Below are positions 1 to 8,316 of a stretch of 64,000 bases of DNA, one piece after another. Source of the stretch: CANJIV01 sp046330225. GTDB taxonomy: Bacteria > Actinomycetota > Thermoleophilia > Solirubrobacterales > Solirubrobacteraceae. The stretch's first letter is position 1, and every line of letters begins with the position of its first letter. The stretch is taken from NCBI GenBank assembly GCA_046330225.1, contig JAXLTD010000002.1, forward strand, positions 566,320 through 630,319. Direction: 5' to 3'. The notes under the pieces were generated by a model that had not been told where the DNA came from, did not search any database, and worked only from the letters and a program-made list of their open reading frames with translations. The translations under genes were made by a program, and so were the position numbers.

Positions 1-794
1 AGCTCGGGCGTGGCCCCCGCGCCCCCGATGGCCAGCCGGCCGTGCGCGGAGATCGTGGCGATCGCCGTGGCGGCGTCCGCGAGCGGCTGGGACATCGTGG
101 CCGCCAGGATCACGATCTCGGGCTCGAGCCGGCGGGCCGCGGCCAGCAGGTCGGAAACCGGGGTGTCGGCTCCGAGGCAGGCGATGCGCCACCCGCGCGC
201 GCGCAGCGCCAGCCCGGCGCACAGGAGCCCGAGGTCGTGGCGCTCGCCCGGCGGGCAGGCGAGCAGGGCGACCGGGCCGACGCCGCGCGACCACCGCTGC
301 GCCAGCCCGTGCAGGCGGGCAGCCAGGAGCTGGCTGGCGAAGTGCTCCTCGGCGACCGTCGCCTCGCCGGCGGCCCAGCGCTGGCCGAGGGCGGCCAGGG
401 TCGGGAGGATCACGTCGCGGAGCGCCGCGTCGATCTCCTCCGCGGCGAACAGGCGGTCCAGCGCCTCGTCGGCGGCGGCGCCGTCGAGCCGGCGCAGGGC
501 GGCATCGAGGTCCCCGCGCAGATCCTCGGCCAGGCGTCCGGACCCGGCGGGGAGCGTGTCGCGGCCGGCGATGCGCGCCGCCTCTGCGGCGGCGAATCCC
601 CGGGCGAGGAGGCCGAGCATCCGCCGGATCCTCGCCTCGTCGGCCGGGCTGTAGAGGCGGTACCCGGCCGCTGATCGCTGCGGGACCGTCAAGCCGTAGC
701 GCCGCTCCCACGCGCGCAGGCGGTCCGGCGTGATGCCGACGCGGCGGCAGACCTCGCCAATGCGCAGGCCGGCGGTTCGGGCATCGTCGGGCAC
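1..794 (-). CDS. MerR-family cobalamin-binding (CarH/LitR-like) regulator, C-terminus cut off by window edge
   Basis: Read on the minus strand from a GTG at 794. Residues 11-80 form a MerR winged helix (RIGEVCRRVGIT, RAWERRYGL). A helical domain follows, with W140 in the exact spacing Wx9EH (W-AAGEATVAE-EH), the signature that holds adenosylcobalamin in CarH. A B12-binding Rossmann domain then starts with an E-R-H-D-L-G ligand motif. Known CarH/LitR proteins are light-released repressors of carotenoid or sigma-factor genes. The divergent neighbour here is an ECF sigma factor, the same layout as Streptomyces litR/litS. The reading frame stays open to base 1, so the last residues are missing. 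B12 binding is strongly suggested; light sensing is inferred. Confidence 0.88.
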   Translation of the reverse strand, partial: MPDDARTAGLRIGEVCRRVGITPDRLRAWERRYGLTVPQRSAAGYRLYSPADEARIRRMLGLLARGFAAAEAARIAGRDTLPAGSGRLAEDLRGDLDAALRRLDGAAADEALDRLFAAEEIDAALRDVILPTLAALGQRWAAGEATVAEEHFASQLLAARLHGLAQRWSRGVGPVALLACPPGERHDLGLLCAGLALRARGWRIACLGADTPVSDLLAAARRLEPEIVILAATMSQPLADAATAIATISAHGRLAIGGAGATPE

Positions 795-804
795 GTGGCC
801 GCGG

Positions 805-810
805 ATGCTA
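805..810 (-). promoter_or_regulatory. candidate -10 element of the CarH-like gene
   Basis: TAGCAT on the minus strand, 10 nt before the GTG start, with no Shine-Dalgarno sequence between. It fits the leaderless-promoter pattern seen repeatedly in this window. Confidence 0.35.
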
Positions 811-831
811 GGCGCTCGGAGCGACCTATAC

Positions 832-861
832 AAACCTTCTCGAAACCTTGGACAGACCCTT
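832..861. promoter_or_regulatory. AAACCTT direct repeats: candidate CarH-type operator
   Basis: Two AAACCTT copies at 832-838 and 843-849 are spaced exactly 11 bp, and a related GACCCTT lies at 855-861 (12 bp on). CarH tetramers are known to bind operators built of 11-bp direct repeats. The repeats sit in the intergenic space between the B12-binding MerR gene and the divergent sigma gene, where an operator controlling both would lie. Binding is inferred. Confidence 0.5.
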
Positions 862-918
862 GTCATTCACGGGCAGGGTGCGCCAGGATGGTGTTCGCAC
901 GCCACGTTTGCCGCCGCC

Positions 919-1485
919 ATGACCGACCTCGAGATCGTTCCCAGCCCTGAGTCCGCGCGCGGGGCCGGCACGCCGCCGGCGCTCGGCGACCCGGCGGAGT
1001 TCGCGGCTGCCTTCGCGCGCCACGCGCCGCGCGCCTACGCGGCGGCGCGGGCGGTGCTCGACCACGCGGCAGCCGAGGACGTCGTCCAAGACGTGTTTGC
1101 CTCCCTGTGGGCGCGTCCGGGAGCGTATGACCCGCGCCGCGGCCCGCTCGGCGCCTACGTCGCGCTCATGGCGCGCAGCCGCGCCGTGGACCGGTGGCGC
1201 TCGGCGGCGGCCGGCACGGCGGCGAGCGAGCGGCTCGCCGCCCGGGAGCCCTGGCCGGATCACGCCGAGGATCCGGCCCACCAGGTGGCCGGTCGCGACC
1301 GCCTGGCCGAGATCTGCCGGGCGCTGCGCGACCGGCCCGTCGAGCAGCGGCGGGCCGTGCTGCTCGCGCACGTCGGCGGCCTCACCCACGAGGAGATCGC
1401 CGCGGCCACCGCCGTCCCGGTCGGGACCGTCAAGAGCCGGGTGCGGCTCGGCCTGGCCGGTGCGGCGGACCGGCTGGCGGCCTAG
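919..1485 (+). CDS. ECF-type RNA polymerase sigma factor (LitS-like by context)
   Basis: 188 aa starting at the only ATG that fits the conserved region. Sigma region 2 is visible at residues about 20-95 (AEDVVQDVF, then a helix ending SRAVDRWR) and region 4 at about 130-185 (LRDRPVEQRRAVLLAHVGGLTHEEIA, with the helix-turn-helix VPVGTVKSRVRLGL). It recruits RNA polymerase to its own promoter set. It is divergent from the CarH-like repressor and shares a 125-bp intergenic region with AAACCTT repeats, so repression by that regulator is likely. No anti-sigma gene is adjacent. Function as an ECF sigma is firm; the link to carotenoid or light response comes from context. Confidence 0.85.
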   Translation: MTDLEIVPSPESARGAGTPPALGDPAEFAAAFARHAPRAYAAARAVLDHAAAEDVVQDVFASLWARPGAYDPRRGPLGAYVALMARSRAVDRWRSAAAGTAASERLAAREPWPDHAEDPAHQVAGRDRLAEICRALRDRPVEQRRAVLLAHVGGLTHEEIAAATAVPVGTVKSRVRLGLAGAADRLAA

Positions 1486-1537
1486 GCGGCCCGGGCGGGC
1501 ACCGCGGCCGCGTATTCCGCGGGCGGAAGGGCGCGGG

Positions 1538-1543
1538 TAGACT
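1538..1543 (+). promoter_or_regulatory. candidate -10 (TAGACT) for leaderless gene at 1551
   Basis: TAGACT ends 7 nt before the ATG and no ribosome binding site is visible, consistent with a leaderless transcript. Confidence 0.4.
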
Positions 1544-1550
1544 CGCCCGG

Positions 1551-1994
1551 ATGGGCGAGGATGTCGGGCTCGTGATGGGCGGACTGCTCGTGGCCTTCGT
1601 CGGCTTCGTGGTCCTCCTCGGCCTGTTCCACCCCCGGTCTACCGCCCAGACACTGGACTGGAAGCCGACCCGGTCGCCCGAGCTCGAGGCGCAGAACGAG
1701 GTCGACGACCTCGCGCAGATGCTCGACGCCACGAACGACCGGCGGCGGCGCCGCGGCGAGCGCGAGCTCACGATCGAGCAGGTCGAGCTGCGCGTGGCCG
1801 CCGAGCGCGGCGAGCAGCGCTCGCGCGAAGACGACTACCTCGCGGCCGAGGACGTCGCCCAGATGCTCGCCGTCAAGAACGAGCGGCGGCGCCGGCGCGG
1901 GCTGCCAGACCTGACCGAGGCCGAGTTCCGCGCGTCGCTGGAGTCCACGCAGGCCAGGCTCGCCGCCGGGCGCCCGTCGCCGCCGCCGGCCTGA
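1551..1994 (+). CDS. single-pass membrane protein with duplicated Arg-rich motif
   Basis: 147 aa. Residues 5-26 form one transmembrane helix. The cytoplasmic part holds two copies of one module about 48 residues apart: residues 51-79 (DLAQMLDATNDRRRRRGEREL) and 99-127 (DVAQMLAVKNERRRRRGLPDL). Each is an acidic/hydrophobic helix, a run of five arginines and a short L-T-E tail. I do not recognise a named family. Paired basic patches on a membrane anchor suggest binding to nucleic acid, phospholipid or an acidic partner, but that is a guess. The gene lies just downstream of the sigma gene, with its own TAGACT hexamer. Confidence 0.6.
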   Translation: MGEDVGLVMGGLLVAFVGFVVLLGLFHPRSTAQTLDWKPTRSPELEAQNEVDDLAQMLDATNDRRRRRGERELTIEQVELRVAAERGEQRSREDDYLAAEDVAQMLAVKNERRRRRGLPDLTEAEFRASLESTQARLAAGRPSPPPA

Positions 1995-2000
1995 ACGCCC

Positions 2001-2540
2001 GTGGCGCGGGTTCTGATCATCGGCGGCGGCTGCCGCGGGCGGGCACTGGCCGCGGCGCTCGTCGCCGACGGCCACGCGGTGCGGATGACCACCCGCGCTG
2101 CCGAGCGGCGGGCCGCGATCGCCGGCGCCGGCGCCGAGCCGTTCGTGGGCGATCCTGACCGCATCGGGAGCCTGATGGAGGCCCTCGCCGGGGTGACCGT
2201 GGTGTGCTGGCTGCTCGGCACGGCCACCGGCGACCCGGACCGCGTCGCCGCGCTGCATGGGACCCGGCTGCGGTTCTTCCTCGAGAAGACCGTGGACACG
2301 CCGGTCCGCGGGGTCGTCTACGAGGCGTCCGGGACCGTGCCGGCCGCCGCCCTCGCTGGCGGGCGGGCGGAGGCGGAGGCTGCGGCCGCGACCTGGCAGA
2401 TTCCGCTCGCCGTTCTCACGGCGCCGCCCGGCGATCAGGCGGCCTGGCTCCCGGCCGCCCGCGGAGCGGTGGCCGGACTGCTTCGCCCCGAGCCGCCCGT
2501 CGGCCCGTCCGGCTCTGTCAGCTCACGCGCAGCGCCGTGA
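2001..2540 (+). CDS. NAD(P)-binding Rossmann-fold protein (atypical SDR/epimerase-like)
   Basis: 179 aa from a GTG start 6 nt after the previous stop. The N-terminus RVLIIGGGCRGRALAAAL is a dinucleotide-binding beta-alpha-beta with the glycine pattern GGGxxGxxxA, followed by an Arg-rich loop (TTRAAERR) that would favour NADP. There is no catalytic Y-x3-K, so it is probably a binding or reductase-like member rather than a standard epimerase. Its last 23 bp overlap convergently with the GGDEF/HD-GYP gene on the other strand. The substrate cannot be told. Confidence 0.6.
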   Translation: MARVLIIGGGCRGRALAAALVADGHAVRMTTRAAERRAAIAGAGAEPFVGDPDRIGSLMEALAGVTVVCWLLGTATGDPDRVAALHGTRLRFFLEKTVDTPVRGVVYEASGTVPAAALAGGRAEAEAAAATWQIPLAVLTAPPGDQAAWLPAARGAVAGLLRPEPPVGPSGSVSSRAAP

Positions 2541-4557
2541 CCGTTGCGCCGGGCGCGACGATGTCCCGGCAGGCGGAGAAGGCCGCCACCACGTCGGGGT
2601 CGAACTGCGATCCGGCGCAGGCCTCGAGCTCGGCGAGCGCGGCATCTCCGTCCATCGCCGCGCTGTAGGGGCGGGCCGAGGTCATCGCCGAGTAGGCGTC
2701 GCAGACCGCGATGATCCGCGCGCCGAGCGGGATGCGCTCCCCCGCCGTGCCGTCGGGGTAGCCGCGGCCGTCCCAGCGCTCGTGGCTGGCGCGGACGAGG
2801 CGGGCGGCACCGGCCAGGGCGGGCGCCGCGGCGAGGATGCGCTCCCCGATCACCGTGTGCTGGCGGATGAAGTCGAACTCGCTCTCGTCGAGCGGCCCGG
2901 CCTTGTGGAGGATCGCGTCGGGGACCGCGATCTTGCCGACGTCGTGCAGCTCGGCAGCGCGGCCGAGGTCGCGGAGGTCATCGGCGGCGACGCCGAGCTG
3001 GCGGCCCACGGCCACCGACAGCTCGGCCACCTCGGCTTGGTGGTCCGAGAGGCCGGGCTCGCGCTCGTTGAGGACTTGGAGCAGGACGGCGCGCGACTGC
3101 TGGATCGGCGATGCCCGGCGGCTGTCCTTCTGGCGGTACATCCGCTGGTCGGCGAGCTGCATCGCCGCTTCGGCCTCGACGGCCTCGTCGGGCATCCCCA
3201 CGGCGCCCCAGGAGGCCGTGACGCTGAACCCGTCGCCGGACTCCGCCAGCGCACCCGCGGCGGCGGCGATGGCGCGGGCCGCGCGGGGGCCGGGGATGGG
3301 GAGCAGCGCGCAGAACTCGTCGCCCCCGGCGCGGTAGGAGCTGCGCGGCCCCACGGCCTCGGCGAAGCGGCTGGCCAGCCGCGCGAGCAGGGCATCGCCG
3401 GCGGGGTGCCCGAACGTGTCGTTGTAGTGCTTGAACCCGTCGAGGTCGAAGAGGACGAGCGTGGCCGGCTCAGCTTCCGCCCGGGCCGCGGCGGCGGTGA
3501 GGTCGCGGACGAGGCGCCGGCGGTTCCCGAGCCCGGTGAGCCCGTCGGTGAGGGCGTCGCGCCGGCTGGCCTCGAGCAGTCCGCGGTTCTCGGCGAAGGC
3601 CATGGTCGTGCGGGCGAGGAGGAGCACGAGCGACAGCGCGGCGAGTCCGACCGCCACCGGGCTGATGGACACCGTCGCGCCGACGACGAGCAGCCCGAGG
3701 GCGGCGAGCGCGAAGGCGGACGGCGCCAGCAGGGTGCGCGAGCCGGCGAACCGGGCCGCCAGGTCGGTCGTGAACGGCTGCCAGGACGCGGCGCCGAGAA
3801 GCAGCGCCGAGGCGACGTAGAGGGTGTCCACGACCGTCCCGCGGCTGAAGTCGCCCGTGGCGCTGAGCTGGACGAGGGCGATGTTCCCGGCCGTGTTCGC
3901 GACGATGCCGGCGCAGATCAGCCCCCAGCAGATCCCGGGGCGCCAGCCCGTCAGGCCCAGGCTCATCACGACGTACGCGAGGATGGCCAGGTCCGCCATG
4001 AGGAACAGCGTGGGCGGGCTGGCCTGGGCCTCGGCTGCCGCGGCGGGGAAGAGCAGAGCGGCGGCGAACGCGCAGACCGCGACGCCGGCGATGAGGCCGT
4101 CGAGCGTGAGCCCGAGGTGCAGGCGGCCGATGCGCTGGCGGCCGAGCAGGAGCAGGGTGGCGCCGGCGCACAGGAAGCTCAGGCCCAGGAGGGCCTGGGT
4201 CAGCGGCGGGTAGGTTGCGGACGGGCTGGGCTCGAGCACGCGGTAGCTGACCTCCGCGGCCGCCCAGATCGCCACCCCGATCGCCGCGATCGTCCACGGG
4301 ACGCGCAGCGCCCGGTCGCGGCGGGCCCGCAGCGCCAGGCTGCCGGCCGTGGCGAGGAAGAGCGCGGCGTAGAGCCAGTCGTCGACGAGCCGGTCGGCGA
4401 CGCTGCTCCCCGGCCCGGCCAGCGCGTGGAGCCCGTGGACCGCGACGCCCACGACGGCGAACGCGGCGAACGCGATGAGCGCCCAGCGGCGAGACTCGCC
4501 CGGGGCCGGCGCGGCAGACGGGCGGGCAGCAGCGATGGGCCGGACCTCGGCGGCCAT
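2518..4557 (-). CDS. membrane GGDEF plus HD-GYP protein (c-di-GMP turnover)
   Basis: 679 aa. The N-terminal ~300 residues contain about nine hydrophobic helices. A GGDEF domain follows with intact active site RAGGDEFCALL (about residue 410) but no RxxD inhibitory site just upstream. The C-terminal HD-GYP domain carries LHDVGKIAVPD and SHERWDGRGYPDG. One polypeptide can therefore, in principle, both make c-di-GMP and degrade it to pGpG/GMP; which activity dominates is not visible. The membrane region probably senses an external or bilayer cue. It is the only c-di-GMP gene in the window; its convergent overlap with the preceding gene does not imply a functional link. Confidence 0.9.
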   Translation of the reverse strand: MAAEVRPIAAARPSAAPAPGESRRWALIAFAAFAVVGVAVHGLHALAGPGSSVADRLVDDWLYAALFLATAGSLALRARRDRALRVPWTIAAIGVAIWAAAEVSYRVLEPSPSATYPPLTQALLGLSFLCAGATLLLLGRQRIGRLHLGLTLDGLIAGVAVCAFAAALLFPAAAAEAQASPPTLFLMADLAILAYVVMSLGLTGWRPGICWGLICAGIVANTAGNIALVQLSATGDFSRGTVVDTLYVASALLLGAASWQPFTTDLAARFAGSRTLLAPSAFALAALGLLVVGATVSISPVAVGLAALSLVLLLARTTMAFAENRGLLEASRRDALTDGLTGLGNRRRLVRDLTAAAARAEAEPATLVLFDLDGFKHYNDTFGHPAGDALLARLASRFAEAVGPRSSYRAGGDEFCALLPIPGPRAARAIAAAAGALAESGDGFSVTASWGAVGMPDEAVEAEAAMQLADQRMYRQKDSRRASPIQQSRAVLLQVLNEREPGLSDHQAEVAELSVAVGRQLGVAADDLRDLGRAAELHDVGKIAVPDAILHKAGPLDESEFDFIRQHTVIGERILAAAPALAGAARLVRASHERWDGRGYPDGTAGERIPLGARIIAVCDAYSAMTSARPYSAAMDGDAALAELEACAGSQFDPDVVAAFSACRDIVAPGATVTALRVS

Positions 4558-4608
4558 GGCCCTGATGTCGGCGCGGGAGCTGCCCGCCTTGAGGCCGGGC
4601 GGCGTTCG

Positions 4609-5206
4609 CTAAGCGCCGGCGCGCCGGGATTCGGCGCCGAGCACCGGGGCCAGCCGCTCGAGCAGATCCCCGAGGATTCGGGCGGTCGCGCCCCAAATCA
4701 CGTGGCCGTCGATGTCGTAGACGCCGGTCCGGAACGGCACGCCCCGCCGCATGAGGCGCCGCCGGGCGTAGCTGTCCCGCACGGCGCCGAGCGGCAGCTC
4801 GAGGATCTCGGCCACTTCGGACGCGTTCGGCCGCTCGCCAGGCCAGCCCTGCGGGGATGATGCCGACGAACGGGTAGATGGCGTAGTTGGTGACCACGGT
4901 GGGCGTCGGAGGGAGCGCCCCGACGAGCTCGACCTGCGCCGGGGGCAGCCCGATCTCCTCGTCGGCCTCGCGCAGCGCGGTCTCGCGCAGATCCTCCTCG
5001 CCGATGTCCTGGCGTCCGCCGGGGAAGGAGATCTCGCCCGCATGCTTGCGCAGGTCCTCCCGGCGCCGGGTGAACACCGCGTGCAGCTCGCCGTCCTGGA
5101 CGAACAGCGGGACGAGGACAGCCGCGTCGATGCGGCCGCGCACATCGAGCGCCGCCGCGTCCTCGGGCGCCAGCAGCAGCGGGCGGAGCGTCGCGGCGTC
5201 GGCCAT
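4609..5206 (-). pseudogene. Nudix hydrolase (CoA pyrophosphatase-like) broken by a 1-nt frameshift
   Basis: The N-terminal frame, from ATG 5206, carries the Nudix box (FPGGRQD, then RETALREADEEIGLP) and runs to YPFVGIIP. The reading then needs to jump frame: QGWPGERPNASEVAEILELP continues in another frame and ends at 4609 after the typical family C-terminus (GVYDIDGHVIWGATARIL). The break is at the four-base G run 4853-4856; removing one G restores one ORF of about 198 aa, the usual family length. Members hydrolyse CoA or nucleoside diphosphate derivatives. Either the gene is truly inactivated or one base is a consensus error. Confidence 0.8.
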
Positions 5207-5221
5207 CGGGCGCGGCCGGCG

Positions 5222-5629
5222 CTAGTGCGCGGCCAGCACCTCGACGCGCTCGTCGAACATGACCTCGCCCTCGAGTGTGCGGTGCACCGGGCACTTCGCG
5301 GCGATGACGGTCAGGCGCTCGACCTGCTCGTCAGTGAGGCCGTCGGGCAGCCGCACCCGCACCGAGAACTTCGTGGGGCAGCCGCGCTCGGCCGGCGTGT
5401 AGTCCACGTCGACCTCCACCGGGCCGATCTCCCACCCCTTGCGCTGGGCGTACATCTCCATCGTGATGGCCGCGCACGAGGCGAGGCTGGCGGCGAGCAG
5501 CTCCTGCGGGCTGGGCGCCGTGTCGTCGCCGCCCTCGTCGCGGGGCTCGTCGGCGGCGACGAGGTGCTCGCGGATCTTGATGTCGTGCTGGAAGCCGGTG
5601 CTCCGGCGGCGGCGGGCGGAAGCCTTCAT
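5222..5629 (-). CDS. OsmC/Ohr-family peroxiredoxin-like protein
   Basis: 135 aa. ATG 5629 is chosen because GGAGGA lies 8 nt upstream; a longer in-frame start has no such site. The family pattern is visible: SPQELLAASLASCAAITMEMYA around the first reactive cysteine, and VIAAKCPVHRTL around the second. OsmC/Ohr proteins reduce organic hydroperoxides through this Cys pair. The gene lies 15 bp downstream of the Nudix gene on the same strand... both read right to left, so OsmC is transcribed first and the Nudix gene may follow it in one transcript. Confidence 0.85.
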   Translation of the reverse strand: MKASARRRRSTGFQHDIKIREHLVAADEPRDEGGDDTAPSPQELLAASLASCAAITMEMYAQRKGWEIGPVEVDVDYTPAERGCPTKFSVRVRLPDGLTDEQVERLTVIAAKCPVHRTLEGEVMFDERVEVLAAH

Positions 5630-5685
5630 CCGATGGGTCCTCCGGTGGGTCGAGGGGGCTCCGCCCATCGTACTCCTGCCTGGGC

Positions 5686-5691
5686 GATACT
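5686..5691 (+). promoter_or_regulatory. candidate -10 (GATACT) for leaderless cyclase gene
   Basis: GATACT ends 8 nt before ATG 5700 with no Shine-Dalgarno sequence. Confidence 0.35.
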
Positions 5692-5699
5692 CCGCGCCA

Positions 5700-6583
5700 A
5701 TGTCTGGCGACCTCGCCATCGCCTTCTTCGACGTCGAGGGCTACACCGAATTCACGGCCGAGCACGGCGACGAGGCGGGGCTCGAGCTCGCTGAATCGCT
5801 GCTCGACATCGCCAGCGAACTCGTCGACGGAGCCGGCGGGACGGTCGTCAAGCGCCTTGGCGACGGCCTGATGGCCCGCTTCGACACCGCCCAGGATGCC
5901 GTGCGGTGCGCCACGGGGACCCAGCGGGCGCTCCAGGCCCGCGCGGCGCTCCAGGACGACGCCCCGGTGGCCGCGGCGAAGATCGGCATCCACGTCGGCC
6001 AGGTGCTCGAGCGCGACGGGGACATCTACGGCAACGACGTCAACCTGGCCGCGCGCCTGGTCGAGAAGGCCCGCGGCGGCCAGATCCTTCTCACCGAGCC
6101 CGTCGTGGAAGTGCTCGGCGAGAGCGCCGGGGCGCTGGACCTCAAGCGCATCGGCTCGACGCCAAGGGGCTGCGCGACAAGCCGCGGGTGTATCTCGTGC
6201 GCGAGGACGAGGCGATCCTGGCCGGCCCCGGGCCCCTGGACCTCGGGGACGAGGGCCTGCTCGTCGTCCTGGCCTGGGATGCGCCGGGCGACGACATGGA
6301 TGCCTTCATCGCCGCCACCCGCGCCGCCGAGGCCGCGCTGAACGGCGTCGGCGGGCGGATCATCTTCTCGGGCGTCAGCGCCGAGCCGGACGGCCCGGAC
6401 GTGCTGGCGCTGTGCACGCTCCCCGATGACGCGGCGCTCGACCGGCTCCGCGCGGCCGGGACGGCCGAGCGGTTCGCCGAGCTCTCGGTCGGGGCGCTGG
6501 AGGAGCGCCTCCTCGCCGTCTACCGGCCGATGCACACCTACGGCGTGCTGTTCCCCAGCGGGGCGCCCCCCGAATCGGACTGA
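5700..6583 (+). pseudogene. class III adenylate/guanylate cyclase domain protein with a 1-nt frameshift
   Basis: From ATG 5700 the protein shows a class III nucleotide cyclase fold: FFDVEGYTEFT (first metal Asp region), KRLGDGLMARF, and KIGIHVGQVLERDGDIYGNDVNLAARL, then the domain end ALDLKRIG. The sequence continues in another frame as DAKGLRDKPRVYLV and an uncharacterised C-terminal ~130 residues ending at 6583. The jump is at 6153-6158; adding one base, for example making GGC-CTC-GAC, restores one ORF of about 294 aa. Cyclases make cAMP or cGMP; some homologues are inactive, and full catalytic residues were not verified. Lesion or sequencing error cannot be separated here. Confidence 0.75.
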
Positions 6584-7014
6584 CCGCCCCGCCCGTCCGG
6601 ACGGGCACGCGCGTGCGGCTGACGCGAGCGCAACGGCAGGGAGGCGCGGCCTGCGGGGCGGCGCCCCTCCGCGGGCGGCGGTGGTCGTCGCCGGCACGGA
6701 ACGGCCGGCTGATCCGCCGAAGTTGAGGTTTGGCCGGCTGCATCCGCCGAACCTCAGCTCCGGCGCCCGGGCGCGTCCCTTTGCGGGCGGCGCAGGCTGA
6801 AGCCAGCCGCTTCGGCCTTCCGAGACTGAGTGGTCGACGATGTGCCGGCTGAGGGCCCTTCGGCCGGTCATTCCGGGCGAACCTCGACGCCACCGCCCGG
6901 CGGCCCGCCCGGCGCCGCAGCCGGCATCCGACCGCGTCCCTTCGCTGCCCGCATCGAGCTCGCGTGCTGCCGGCGCCCCCCAGCCGGCCGCTCGCCGGAC
7001 TTCCGCCTGCTCGC
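6584..7014. repeat. 431-bp intergenic region with inverted CCGAACCTCAAG-type repeats
   Basis: No convincing gene on either strand. It holds two copies of a ~22-bp element in opposite orientation: 6744-6765 (CCGCCGAACCTCAGCTCCGG) and, on the minus strand, 6714-6737 (CCGGCCAAACCTCAACTTCG). GGCCGGCTG(C)ATCCGCCGAA is also directly repeated at 6703 and 6732. A third copy of the element lies far away at 62030-62053. This looks like a small dispersed intergenic repeat family. The ends of two convergent genes flank the region. Confidence 0.45.
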
Positions 7015-8274
7015 CTACGCCAGCGGGTTGAAGAGCAGCCCCGTCGGGACCTTGGGATAGAAGTAGGTCGACTTCGGCGGCATCGTCTCGCCGGCTGCCG
7101 CCACGGCGGCGATGCGCGTCACCGGCGTGGGCGCCATGTAGAAGGCCGCGTCGTAGGTCCCGTCGTCGACGAGCGCGCGGGCCTCCGCGAACGAGCGGGC
7201 GTAGCCCAGGCCCCGGAAGTGGGAGATGTCGTCCTCGCTGAGGCCGAGCGCGCCCTTGAGGACGAGCGCCTCGAGCACCGCGGTGTCGAGGTGCCGGTAG
7301 GCGTCCGAGGCCCCGGGCAGCGCGGCGGCGACCGCCGCGTCGTCGGACAGGGTGAGCATGAACGGGCGGCGGACGTGGCCGTCGACGTAGCCGATGCGGA
7401 CGGTCTCACCCTCTGGCGGGGCAAGCTCGTCTGCAGAGGCCAGTTCCGCGACGGTGAAGTGCGCGCGCAGCGCGGCGGCCAGCGCCTCCTGCTTGGCCGG
7501 ATCGTCCGCGAGGCCGGAGACGAGCCGGTGGGTCGGGAAGACGGTGAGGCCCGGATCCTCCAGCGCGACGAGCAGCATGAGGACGTAGCGGTGCTCGCCC
7601 TCGCCGCCGATCTCCTCGGCGTAGACGCGCGCGGTCTCGTAGCGGTGGTGCCCGTCGGCGATGAGCAGTTCGGCGTCGGCCAGCGCGGCCTGGATGGCGG
7701 CGATCGCCGCCGGATCGCCGATGCGCCAGAGCCGGTTGGCGGTCCCGTCGTCGTCGTCGGCCTGCACCCACGGTGCCGCCTGGGTCACCTCGGCCAGCGC
7801 GGCCCGGGCGCCGCCGGTGGCGTCGGCGTACAGGGAGAAGATGGGGGAGAGGTTGGCCTGCGTGGCGCGGGTGAGGCGGAGCCGGTCCTCCTTCGGGCCG
7901 GGGTGGGTGCGCTCGTGCGGGCGGATGCGGCCCGGCCCGTAGTCCTCGACCCGGACCCGGGCGAAGATGCCCTGCCGCGTGCGGCGGGCGCCGTCGGGCC
8001 CGGTGTAGTCCTGGGCCAGCGCCCACAGGGCGGGCGCCTCGTCCCGGACGACGGCGCCCTCGTCCTGCCACTCGCGCAGCAGCGCGGCGGCAGCGGCATA
8101 GGGGTCGTCCCCTGCCGGGAGGTCGACGCCGACGACGTTGTGGGGGGAGCGGGCGGCCAGGGCGGCGCGCTGCTCCGGGTCGATCACGTCGTAGGGCGGG
8201 GCGATCACGCCCGCCAGGGGTCCGACCCGGGCCAGGTCGTAGTGCAGCGCGCGGAGGGGCCTGACGTCAGCCAT
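7015..8274 (-). CDS. DUF1015 family protein
   Basis: 419 aa. The family is recognised by its conserved blocks: N-terminal PPYDVI, an internal RPHERTHPGPKEDRL, the central IADGHHRYETA, and a C-terminal MPPKSTYFYPKVPTGLLF. Members are soluble cytoplasmic proteins, found widely in anaerobes and actinobacteria and often near serine or amino-acid metabolism genes; the biochemical role is not established. The gene stands alone here between convergent and same-strand neighbours. A TAGCCT hexamer lies 9 nt before the ATG. Confidence 0.85.
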   Translation of the reverse strand: MADVRPLRALHYDLARVGPLAGVIAPPYDVIDPEQRAALAARSPHNVVGVDLPAGDDPYAAAAALLREWQDEGAVVRDEAPALWALAQDYTGPDGARRTRQGIFARVRVEDYGPGRIRPHERTHPGPKEDRLRLTRATQANLSPIFSLYADATGGARAALAEVTQAAPWVQADDDDGTANRLWRIGDPAAIAAIQAALADAELLIADGHHRYETARVYAEEIGGEGEHRYVLMLLVALEDPGLTVFPTHRLVSGLADDPAKQEALAAALRAHFTVAELASADELAPPEGETVRIGYVDGHVRRPFMLTLSDDAAVAAALPGASDAYRHLDTAVLEALVLKGALGLSEDDISHFRGLGYARSFAEARALVDDGTYDAAFYMAPTPVTRIAAVAAAGETMPPKSTYFYPKVPTGLLFNPLA

Positions 8275-8283
8275 CGGCCGCCG

Positions 8284-8289
8284 AGGCTA
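8284..8289 (-). promoter_or_regulatory. candidate -10 (TAGCCT) of the DUF1015 gene
   Basis: TAGCCT on the minus strand, 9 nt before ATG 8274, and no ribosome binding site. Confidence 0.35.
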
Positions 8290-8316
8290 TCGGAGCCGCG
8301 GGCCGGACAGCCGGGG

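Noticed and set aside
2257..4860. An 867-codon plus-strand open frame opposite the GGDEF/HD-GYP gene
   Set aside because: Its translation is low-complexity Gly/Arg/Ala without motifs. It is the antisense shadow of a gene with clear domains.
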